Source of the DNA: Lagopus muta
Taxonomy: Eukaryota; Chordata; Aves; Galliformes; Phasianidae
Assembly (NCBI RefSeq): GCF_023343835.1
Contig: NC_064436.1
Coordinates: forward strand, 50,133,883 to 50,197,882
Length of the DNA: 64,000 nucleotides
Direction of reading: 5' to 3'
The notes beneath the pieces are model-generated. The model saw nothing but the letters and a program-made list of their open reading frames with translations, was not told the origin of the DNA and did no database searches. Shown in pieces: positions 38,601 through 48,942 of this stretch. Positions within the stretch are counted from its first letter, which is position 1; each line of letters opens with the position of its first letter. A program made the position numbers and the translations under genes.

Positions 38601-41600
38601 ATGCTTCAGGCCTCTTCCTTTCTCCAAAAAGATTGATAGCATCTCCACAGGTTCATAATAAGTGCAAATTACAGTGCCTCTGTGGTAACAGTAGAGTCAT
38701 GTGCTGCAGTAATGATCTGTCATTGTGTTCTTAAGCAATCACTGCCCATGGCATGTACTCAAGCTGTGTGTCTGTTTAATCTGCTGGTTCAAGGGAGGAG
38801 TAACAGCAAGGTGAGTGGCAGTGAGAGGGGGCAGCTTCCAGGTCTTCTGAGGAAACAGGTGTGTAAGCTGCTTTGCAAAGTTGTAGGCATTGGGGTGAAG
38901 AAGATGAAAGGTGGGGTGAAGAGAGGAGGAAGCCCCAAATTTACTACTTGGAGGCAAATTTAAGGCCTAACCTATCAAACCTGCCTCCATGTTCTGATTA
39001 CTTATTTTTCCCCCAGTCTTTGTGTTCTGAGATTATTCTGGGGAAACTTCCAGCACTGGCAACGAGTGAAGTCAGCTACAGAAGTACCAAGGTTCTCAGT
39101 TGTGTATGACCAGAGGAGCGAGGAATTTAAGAATCCTAAATGTATAAAATTAAAAAAAAAAAAAACAAACAACACAAACACACACCTTGCAGTTGTAAGA
39201 TTAAATTGAATCCCTTTTATTCTAGAAGCTGATAATCCCTATTTTAAAATATTAGCTTGAGATGGCTCCATTTGTTGTTTTCCTCTTTATGTTTAGGATT
39301 AGAAATACTGCTTTCTTTTGTATCTCCTTATCTAAATAGCTATAAATAGAATTCTGATGCATGTTCATGAAAATATTGAACTTCTTCAAGCCTTAAAGAA
39401 TGTTAGAGCTGATGTGTAGATTCCATAAACTTACTTTTCTGGGCTTTCTTGAATAAAGACCAAAAAGTCTCATCTGTTTTCTCTCCAAAGTGACAGTAGA
39501 TCTTGCCATTTTCCTTCTGAAACGTCTTCAAGTGTTTTTTTTTCTTTCTTTCTTACTTTTTTTTTGGAGGTGGGTGCTTTAGTGTAGTTTATTTTTTGAA
39601 GTATCTTCTTTTTTTTTTGCTCTTTTGAAAGGCCAAAATATTGACAAAATATTTATTTCGTTGCACAGAAATGAATGAAACTGCGCATGAGAATAGTGAC
39701 ACTGTAGGACAAATTATTAACTACATTATGAAAAATGAAGGTATAGTATGGTGAAATTGAAGTTATGAGCCTTTGTGGTGGTGTCTGATATATATATGTG
39801 TGTGTGTATTTGTAAATATTCAGAAGTATGGCATGTTGGTATGTTTTCATTTAATAGCTGTTTTGTATGTGTATTCTTTGAGATTGCCTGCAGGAGGCAT
39901 TAATCCTAAGCAAAGTGGAGATATTTTTTGATTATCTGAAAATAATTCTGTATTGTAAGCTTGATTCATGCATTTCTTGATCTTCTGTTAACTGTTGGGG
40001 CATTTGGTTTTTTTTTTTTTTCTCTTTTAAAATATTTTTGCTTGTTTTTCAAAGAAAAGCTTAAGCTTGTTTTCTTAATGGCAACATTTAAAGCATGTGA
40101 ATTCTCATGTTTTGACCATATTGAACATTTTGTCTTGTAATAATTCCCATGGCTGTTGTCAGATGAAAGATTTGAGCACAACTGAGAGAACAGAGTAGAC
40201 TAGCTCTGACTTGGAAATTCAGACATGATATCTTCCTGCACTGTCTGCACCAAGTAAATGGTAAAATGGATACTTTTAGAAAAAATGTAAAACTATGCTT
40301 AAGTGGCCTGGAAAGCGCTTGGTTAGGTCAGAACATTTTTACCAGTCAAAGCAACCTTTGGAGGAAGGAGGAGACTGCATGTTTTTATAGTATAAGAAAC
40401 TTCAGCCTGTTAATTTTACATTTGTATAAATTCAAGTTCTCCTAAGCATTGAGCTTGCCTTGAGTTACTTCTGAAAGAAGCCTAAATCTTAGGAGAGGTT
40501 TCTTTTTGTTGCTGGTTTCTTCTTTTCCCTCAATGACTGCTAGTGCTTAGTGCTACTGTGTTTTTCATCACGGTTGGGTTTTGTTTTTTGGTGCCATTTT
40601 CTCTTAAATTGCTCTGTAAGTATGAGGTGATGACAGTCCTGTGATCAAATGAATGTTTTTAAAATTTTCAGTGATCTTGTGTAGGAGTGCTGTGCAGATG
40701 GCTGCTATGTAGCTTGCAGTGGGGCGAAGCTTCGTTTGCAATAGGAGCAGTAATTTTAATAGCTTATGTTAAGAAAATCCCATAGAGTTATGTAAACATT
40801 TTTGCAGTAGTCTCTCTCATGCCTTTTGGTGATACAGATAATGCAGCCATCTTTCTTCTAGATGGAAGTTCTTTTAGCACCTTCAGTTTTGTTGTTTGTT
40901 TTTCTAAAGTTAGAACTGTGCATTTTTGAAGAATTCTATTTATTCTCATTACAGCAAATGCTGATGTGTTAAAGGCCATGGTAGCAGATAGCAGTGTCTT
41001 TGAACCCGAAAGGTAATTGCTCAACTTTTTAATGTGTGTTTCCTGAGGCAACTAAAAATGTACCCTTTCAAAGGGTTTTATTTCCTGTGCACTTTGAAGA
41101 CTACATCACTTCCTTGAGTTGTCAGCCAAGAGGATTATAGCTTGATTTCCTTGTTGTGTCTTTTAGCTCACTACATTTTAGCATAAGCCCCATGATAATA
41201 TCTTGCTCTTCTGGTTATATGTTCTAGGCCTGTCAAAATGATTTATTGCTTTCTCGAGCTAAAGATTTACAGAGGCTGCAAATATTTGTTTACTTTAGGA
41301 TGCAATTACTTCCAAGTTGGTTTAATCAAAACTTGGTGATTTGAAAGAGCAAAGGCAGTGCTTGTTTCATTTATATGGTTGCTAACTTTGAATAGTGTCT
41401 CTTTCAATGTTTTACTCTTTTTGCATTATAAATTTGGTAACATACATTGGCTGGCCTACCTCTTGGGCTTCCTTCCACTGCACACCTATTTGAAACTTCA
41501 CATAGGGAAGGTAGTCTGCCCCTTAAATGGCAAAATACTATTTAATTAAACATGCTTATGTCTGTATCTAAGTACCTTTAAACTGTATTTATATTACTGC

Positions 41601-44577
41601 ATTCTTCTTATGTAATCCTATATTCCTATTCAAGGCAGAGAAAATGGATGTTGAAGTAGTGAAGTAGGAGTGTATAGTTTTAGCAAAAGAAATGATGTGC
41701 AACCATAGGAAACTATTTTAATGATGCGAGGCTTGGTTATTGAAGAAACTCATTTCAAATCTAACAAAATGAGCTCTTGAACATAAAGATGATTTTGGAG
41801 CTATTTTTTCCTGGTGCATCACAAATATTTGGTAGGATTTTAACTCAAACATCTTGTGTAGGTATGTGTACTTTGAGAGTTCGACCACTGTTTCAGTGAA
41901 TTAAAATAGAAAAATGGGAAGGGACTGTGGTCTTATGAGACTACCAAAAGATGTGATGATTTTTTTCTTGTATTACTTCTGACAAATGGTCCTGAAGCTT
42001 TACTGGCTTGAGTGCAAATCCCTTGCATTTATTTCTGTGTTCAGTCCACTGTGAAACACTTACTAGTGATAGAAATAAACACAGTGAAGTGAAATCTGAA
42101 CTTCTGCTATTTAAAGTCATTTCTTCCTGTCTTCACTTCAAACATGTTAAATGGATTTTATTTCCTTTTTAAGTTTCTTTAATTTGTTTGAAGACCACTA
42201 AATGCCTCCTGACAATGTATTTGTTCTGAAAATAAACATCTAAATAGCTCCACTCTTTCATTGGCAAACTTTATTTCTTTGTTCTCCTTTGGAGTTTCTC
42301 TGGTTTGTTAGAATTTTTCTAGAAATAGCATTCCTAAAACTGGATGAAATGTTCCAGCTAAGGCATGATTAAAGCTTAATAGTGTGACTTTATTAGGTTG
42401 TTATTTCCATGGTGAGAAAAAATTCTTACTTTAATGCACTTACATCCTAATGATTCATGTTCAGCTTGTGTTTTTCTACCTTCTTTTTCTGAGGAGTGAG
42501 TATCTGGCTAACTGCCTCTGTCTTTTTAATGTTTATTTCTGCTAAAGCACTGAAATTTGTGCTGTCCCTACTGTGATACATCCAGTATTCTTCATAAGAT
42601 TTCTCAGTGTGTGTCTTTCTCACACACACACTTTCTTCCTATCATCCTCATTTCTTTGCTTGTACTCTACAGATAAGTGTAGGTAACCCCAAAATTCACA
42701 AGTAGTTTAGATGTTTTTCTCTTCCATTATTTAATGAACTATTTAAAATGGAATATGATCTGGACCAGAATGACTGCATTGAAAATGCCCTTTCAGTTTT
42801 ACGGTAATCTGATAAACAACTTTCTGGTATGCCCTTTTTCAGGAATGTTCTGTCTTAAGTTGTCGTCATTTTACCCGTAACGCACTGAACTCTGTCTTGC
42901 TTTATGAGAATATGTTGCCTGACCGTGGAGTAATGCTGAAATCCAAAAAAGTCTTTGCTTTTTGTCTGTCCTGCCTGTTTTTCTGTTTTAGAAGAAATTA
43001 AGATTAATTTTGTGGGTTGCTCTCAATAGGTGTATTTTGTTCATTGTAATGCTTTTTATTTTTTCATGGGTCCTTTAGAAAGCAGCTTTCTGAAGCTTTG
43101 GCTGGATGATATGTTAATCCTGTTTCATGACAGACATTTAGTTTTGCCTCAACACAATGTTGTGACTGTGTCTTTCTGTGAGTTCTTAAAAATAATGGAA
43201 CAAGTCCATCTAAACTATTTTTCTGATTTTTAACCTGATTTTTTTTTCATTTCCTTGTACTTTCTGTCAGTTACGTTAACTACGTGATTGCAGATCCATT
43301 CATTCATGGAAGTGATTTTTGAACTGTGGAAACATGGTATTAGAGGGAACATTAATTCCTGTATCCCCACGAATAAACTATCCTTCAGAAAAGTAGTTTT
43401 TCACTAGACGCAACAGAAGGCTTTACTCTTTATTTTCCTTCTAAGAAACAAGATTTAACAGTACTCTGTTCATTTCCTTTATACTTCCTCTAGCCCCGTG
43501 TCTCCTAACACTCCTGGGAGTCCAACAAGTCCAGGGTCTCCTTTGTCACCTGGTGCTGCTCCACTTAAACACAGCTGCAAAGGCCATCACTTACATACTG
43601 TTGGAGGAGTAATAGAGAAAGATGTTTGTTCTCGCTGTAGCCACAAACGGTGGCATCATATAAAACCAGCTCACAAATCCAAAGAGCACAGAAGAAGTCG
43701 CCTTGGAGAGGTTACAGTACTTTCTGTGGGAAGGTAAGATCTAATGCCACTTCATTGTATCCTTTTCTTAGAGACACTATAGTGGCCGATCAGGTAATGG
43801 GATCAGCTACCCATTAACTTTACTCATTTCTAGAACTAGTGATTATTTTTTTTTTAAATCCCATTACTAGTAAACTAAATTTATTTCTAGAGGAAGTGAA
43901 CAAGACTGTTCTAGAACCCTGAATGAGTAGGCATCCGCTGTGGCTGCAAATCCAAAGCTGTAGTTCTGATGACACAGTCTAAATGTAATAAGAATTGCAT
44001 GTGAATAAATTCCTTTTTTTAAATTTGTTATTTCTGGATTAAGTGTGAGGTATAGAAATAACTTCATTATGCTTTCAGTTGTTTTTAATTCCCTTCTTAC
44101 ACAGTAGTTGTCTTAGAAAAATTACTTGTCTATTAGCATGGAATCTGTGGACAGTTTTAAAAACCAAGTCCCTGAGAAAGTGTGATTCAGCAGCAAGGAA
44201 TGTTTAAGGCCTTCATGGGTAATAAAAAGGAAGATTGCTCTGAAGTGAACGTGGGTCTGTGTGGGTGTGTGCTCTAACTTCATGGTCTTGGGATTCTCCT
44301 GTCTTTAAATGCACACATATCCATATCCTGGCTATACAGAATGATCTTGGTAATATCTAGGGACATGCAACTGAATCTCACTTTTGGTCACCTCAGGTTT
44401 AGAGTCACGAAAGTGGAGCACAAATCTAATTCCAAAGAACGGAAAAGCTTGATGTCTGTTACTGGGGTGGAGGGCCTCAATGGTGACGTGCCTGCCACAC
44501 CTGTGAAACAGGAAGCAAAAGAAGCACCTGCCACACCTGTGAAAGAGGGGACGCAAGAGAGGAGAAGCTCAGAGTGA
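28848..44577 (+). CDS. RELL1: RELT-like protein 1, single-pass membrane adaptor, 6 coding exons
   Basis: RELL1 belongs to the RELT family (RELT, RELL1, RELL2): one-pass membrane proteins that bind OSR1/SPAK-type kinases and feed into p38/JNK signalling. Exons 28848-28935, 37728-37955, 39669-39740, 40955-41012, 43494-43733 and 44397-44577 total 867 bases, 288 residues. A short Ser/Thr/Asn-rich ectodomain precedes a membrane segment at about residues 59-81 (VFFIMGLLGILICHVL), followed by KKKGYRCTTEAE. The tail holds DTVGQIINYIMKNEANADVL, a Pro/Ser/Gly-rich run, the Cys/His cluster CKGHHLHTVGG...DVCSRCSHKRWHHIKP, GEVTVLSVG and the kinase-docking motif RFRV. Human RELL1 is about 271 residues; the extra length is mostly a C-terminal PATPVK duplication. 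Exons 2-6 are secure; exon 1 is provisional because its product is a poor signal peptide. Confidence 0.93.
30253..30290. repeat. GT/TA simple repeat
   Basis: A run of GTGTGT turning into TATATG/ACATAC alternations. Confidence 0.85.
31764..31940 (+). mobile_element. CR1 fragment in RELL1 intron 1
   Basis: Starts GGGTGACAGCACTGGCACAG and continues GGGCTCTCCTCCTTGGAGAT, closely matching the fragment at 11108 but extending further (GAGGGACCTGGAGGTCTCTG). Confidence 0.8.
35561..35600. repeat. (TAA)n microsatellite
   Basis: About 13 imperfect ATA/TAA units in RELL1 intron 1. Confidence 0.95.
37728..37955 (+). CDS. RELL1: RELL1 coding exon 2, transmembrane segment
   Basis: Acceptor TTATGTAG, donor ATAG|GTAATC. 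228 bases. It encodes the juxtamembrane ectodomain, the membrane span EYVAFVLVPVFFIMGLLGIL and the basic KKKGYRCTTEAE. It ends in phase 1, completing Glu with exon 3. Confidence 0.96.
37956..39668 (+). other. RELL1 intron 2
   Basis: No recognised repeat family; an A-rich stretch near 39150-39180 and several T runs near 39530-39620. Confidence 0.7.
39669..39740 (+). CDS. RELL1: RELL1 coding exon 3
   Basis: 72 bases, acceptor TTGCACAG, donor GAAG|GTATAG. It encodes NETAHENSDTVGQIINYIM, near-identical in register to human ENSDTVGQIVHYIMKNE. Confidence 0.96.
39741..40954 (+). other. RELL1 intron 3
   Basis: T-rich intron sequence; a T run near 40010-40021. Nothing else recognised. Confidence 0.7.
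40955..41012 (+). CDS. RELL1: RELL1 coding exon 4
   Basis: 58 bases, acceptor CATTACAG, donor GAAAG|GTAATT. It encodes ANADVLKAMVADSSVFEPE. Confidence 0.96.
41013..43493 (+). other. RELL1 intron 4
   Basis: AT-rich intron; no repeats or exons recognised. Confidence 0.7.
43494..43733 (+). CDS. RELL1: RELL1 coding exon 5, Cys/His cluster
   Basis: 240 bases, acceptor TTCCTCTAG, donor GGAAG|GTAAGA. It encodes a SP/PGSP-rich segment, then HHLHTVGGVIEKDVCSRC and GEVTVLSVG. The last two bases begin the Arg codon of the RFRV motif. Confidence 0.96.
43734..44396 (+). other. RELL1 intron 5
   Basis: AT-rich intron; nothing recognised. Confidence 0.7.
44397..44577 (+). CDS. RELL1: RELL1 coding exon 6, C-terminus and stop
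   Basis: Acceptor TCACCTCAG, stop TGA at 44575-44577. It encodes FRVTKVEHKSN, LMSVTGVEG and two PATPVK repeats, ending RRSSE. Confidence 0.95.
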
Positions 44578-47500
44578 ACTGCAGGTATGGCACTGGGAAG
44601 GAACCAGTGAAAGTGAAAGCTGGGAAATAGACTGAGGCAGCCAGTAAGGAGAAAAAACGCTGTGAATGTATCTATTCTGTGTGAAAACTCATCAGGCAAA
44701 TTTGAAAGTTTCTGTAAAAGTCTGCAAAAATCATATTTGATCTTTCAGTTAATGATTACATTGGTAATGCCTAAAATATACTCTGATTTTTTTCAATCTA
44801 ATTTTTTATTTAGACCTGAAAATTTCAACAGATGTAGAAATAAAAGCTACTTCATTAAGGTAGCATCATCATCCAAGATATGCATATAATTTTTCCACAG
44901 TAAGTGGACAGTTTAGTTCTTAGTGGCAATGTGCTGGATTCCCAAAAGAAACAAGTACTGCTGACTGCTTATTCACTGGAATAATTGCAGTGCTTCTTCG
45001 TTGTTCTCACTGATACTGCATATCAGCTGGCTGCTTATTGGATACTTCTCTGATAGATCAGGGAGGCTTTTAATAAGAATAGAAATGCATAAAAATTCTC
45101 ATATCACAGTGATCTATGATAGGCTATTAAACCAGGAGGATGGGGATTCTCTTGAGGCATTAAAATTTGGTAAATTGCTTAATGGGATATCAGGCATGTT
45201 GAAAATGTCTGCCATAATTTGGAATGCACACCTGGTGGGGGGAGTGAGGGAAGAGGATAGTCTAGCAGGGGAAGCCTAGGATGTAGTAGTTGAAAATGTA
45301 GGGGGGGGAGATGTGATAATCAATATATAAGTAATAATCAATTGGAGGTAAGCCGTTTTACAAAGCAAAGAGAATTTTATACAACTGTGACATGATGAGA
45401 GACTGAGCTTTGGGGAAGATGGGAGTTCCAGCGTAATAAAATAAAGGCTCTATGTTTGAAGGAAGTGAACAAGTGGCAGAACCAAATTGTAGAGCTGGCT
45501 TGCTATACAGTGGATTACTTCCTCCTAACCTTTACTGTGAACACAGAGATAAAAGAGTGTTAAACTAAGAAGAATGTATTTATCTGGATGCTGTCTCACA
45601 AGTATTTTTTTTCTTTATCTGAATGAAATAGGAAATAACCTCTTCCCTCACTAGCTGCATCTGTATGTTCATGTGCAGCTGGATTGGGCATGAAGGTCTG
45701 TGGTCTTTTTTTCCAGTATTTCCAATGGGATATCAGACTTAGAAATTCATTCTTTGACTTATGAGAAGATAATTTGTCTTCTAACATGAAAAATAGCAAG
45801 AAAAGGGCATATATATGAAAATAGCTTGTTCCAGTGCACTTGTGATTGGAAAAGTTTGTTTTCATCATCTGGAAATGCTTTATAGCTGTTTTGTAATTTG
45901 TCCTTTCTCAAATCAATGAAAGCTGTTCCTTTTAAGTACCTAAAGATTGTTCTTTAAGTTTGAACTATTACTGCTTCAATCTAAAAATAAGCTGCTCTTT
46001 AGAGAGAGAATAGTATAGCTATTATTATAGAACCTCCCTTAGGATTTGAGATACTGCTCTTTTTGAAAACAAATATTGTAATAGCAGAGAAATGACTCTG
46101 GGGAATCACTTGTAATGGTATCTCCAGTCCAGCAAAACTATTTTCTAAACTTGGGAAACTAGCCAGGTCTGTTTGCTCTGCACTATGAGGGGAAAAAAAA
46201 ATAAAAATAAAAAACCCACAACCAAAAAACTCAGCTTTTGCCTGAGCACTTAACATTCTGTTCTCTAGTGTGGTTCTACATGAGTTTTTCTCTGCTGCTG
46301 TGAAAAGCTGTTCATAAGTAAGCAGATACTAAGTTAGACTTCCGTTTCAATTACTTGTTTCAGACTTACAATAACGTATTACAGCTTAATTTACTGACAT
46401 TGGGTGGATAAGCAATGTTTGGGACTTCCGTGCCTGTAGCTCATAAATGTATGATTAAAAAGCACATTGTTTTGGAGAACATGCCTCAGATCTTCCAGCG
46501 TAGAGGAAGAAGGGAGGCACAAATGTGCATGTAAGTGCTGCCAGAAAAAGGTTTGTTCCAGCTTTTTGGAGGCACTAGATTGGTCCTTGTGCATTAAACG
46601 GCCGTAACTGAGATCTGTGTGAGATGAAATCTCTTGAGTTGAGCAGTATTTTCATGCTGCTGGTCGCTTGTGTTCACGGCTACTCTTGAGTTCAGTTTCG
46701 CTTCCCCTAAACTGACATATTCTTAGTATTTTCTTGAAATGAGCTCTGCAGTGTTTCAGCTTATCCTTCCATCTTGCTGCCTGCATCTTTTATACTTAGC
46801 ATGTCTTCTGTCTATCTCTGAGGTTCGTGATCTTGAGCGGATTCCATTTCATCATTTCAGTTTACTTGAAATATTTTTAGTGGCACATGAAAAAGAAGTA
46901 AATATGGAACAGATACTTAAAGTCAAGTATTTGAGTTAAGCTCTTGGAGTTCCTTGGCAAGCTACTGAGAAAACAAAAACTTAAGTTACTGCTGTGCTGC
47001 AGCTTTGTGATGTTTGCCATTTCTGGTGTCCCTTTCTAAGTTGTGTGCGCTTTACACTGATGTGATTTATGGGTCTGCTGGTGGTTTTGTCCATCCTTTT
47101 CATAATTACCAACTGAAGTTTTAACTTTTTTCATTTCTTATTCTAAGGCTTATAATGCATAACCACCACATTAAGTAATTCAGGCACTTTTTTTTCTATT
47201 TCAGAGCATCTGTATTTAATTGACATGTTTATACTGTAACTAATTTTCTCCTGGACCTATCTGTGAAATTACTTTCTTGTTTTGCAGGTGGAACTTCTAG
47301 AAGAAGTTAGTCAACTAGCACTTTGGAGAAAACAGAGGACTCCCAAGAAATGCATTCTTATTCTTAGTGTGTTTATGGCACTGTAGCATTTTACAAACTT
47401 TGTGATGGCATCCATGCAAGGTTAAATACTTACTGATTTTTATTGGTGAAAAAAATTTAAGATTTACACATACACACTGTTGGGCAGTGTGGACCTCATA

Positions 47501-48782
47501 CCAAAAGTTGAGCTTCATCTTCAAAATCAAAAATACACACATTTTTTTTGGACAGGGAAGGTAAAAAGTCTTACCAGATAATTTTTTTCTTCATACTTTA
47601 CCCCTCTAGTCCATTTGGATTTTTTAACTCTGTTCTTCCCTTCCAGAGCTCACAAATACTCACTGAAGATGAAAGTCAGACTACGGAAGATGAAAAATAC
47701 TCTATTAATCTAAATTTTAGTAGCCAAGCAAACCACACAAGAAAATAAACGTTTTCAGTCAAATCTGCATGTGTGCAGACATGCAGAAGTATGTAAGCCT
47801 TTCTGACTCTGTGACAGGTAACTCACAGCACGGAATGGCTTAGCTATACGCAAATGTTAAATGATACTGTTGTCCTTATTCCCATTACCTTAATAACTAT
47901 TTAATATTAGGCTAAAAAGTGTCTTCTTCTATGCACTTGGTTGAGCTTTTGGAAAGGTCACTTTCATTAAGACCATTTGTTCTCCAATTTTCTTGTAACT
48001 ACTTAGTCGTATTTGCAGTCGTATTGCCTCATGGCTTTGCCTTTCTCTTTTGTTTTTTACCCACAGGTTCCTTATTAAGCTAAGGCAACATATTTGAACC
48101 ACTAGATAAGGATATGGAATATATGTCATTAAAAATTTATGGAGTATGTACCGAAGTACTTCAGAGTGGCTTCAGAGGGTAGCAGTTCTCATGGCACCGA
48201 AATCTTAAGCCATTGTTTCACTGCCTTAATATTTTGAGTGTGATCTACTGCTAACAATACCAGTGATGGTTTTGTGATGTTATTTTTGTGTCTACTTATT
48301 ATGACCTTTACAATCTTATTGCTTTATTTTGGTAAGGCAGGGGGAGGGGACATTTGCAATACTTCAGCAAATTTTGCTATGTGAAAGAAACTGAAAAATA
48401 ACATATTCTCCAAGTGCCTAAGAATATAAGCTGTAAGGTAATACAACGTAGTAGAGATTATGCTATTTTCTGAGAACTATACATTAATTTAATCTAACCT
48501 ATGAACTCTATAAAGATCAGTGCTTCTTTTGAAATTGATTTGTTTTAAATTGCTTTCGATCCTTTTTGTCCAAGTGTTCTGAACTGTGTTTTTCTTTCAG
48601 ATCTGAGAATCTTCATCAGCTTATGTAATGTTAACAATGTGTACAAGTATTAAATTCATATTCATTTTTTTTAACCATATTAGGTACTCCCACATCTTGT
48701 CAGAGAACTTTGTTTGATGGTTGCTGGGAAGTATGTGCTGTGATTGCCTTCCTTGTATCAATTAGATATTGATAGATCCAAT
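44578..48782 (+). other. RELL1 3' untranslated region and flank
   Basis: Seven bases after the stop is a splice donor CTGCAG|GTATGG. A strong acceptor TTCTTGTTTTGCAG ends at 47287, so a 3' untranslated exon may start at 47288. AATAAA signals stand at 44839-44844 (for an unspliced short form) and near 47743. I cannot decide the true 3' end from sequence alone. Confidence 0.45.
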
Positions 48783-48870
48783 TGTAGAACAGCTTGGGTT
48801 GGAAGGGGTCTTAAAGATCATCTAGTTCTGCATCTCCTGCCCTGGGCAGGTTTACTGCTTGCTAGGTCTG
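48783..48870 (-). mobile_element. CR1 fragment, minus orientation
   Basis: AGCTTGGGTTGGAAGGGGTC followed by TAAAGATCATCTAGTTC is the reversed CR1 3' region, truncated. Confidence 0.6.
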
Positions 48871-48910
48871 AACGCTTCTCAGAGACACCATATTTGGTTG
48901 GGGGGAGGAA

Positions 48911-48942
48911 CAAACAAACAACAACAACAACAACAAACAAAC
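48911..48942. repeat. CAA/CAAA simple repeat
   Basis: Run of CAA and CAAA units. Confidence 0.85.
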
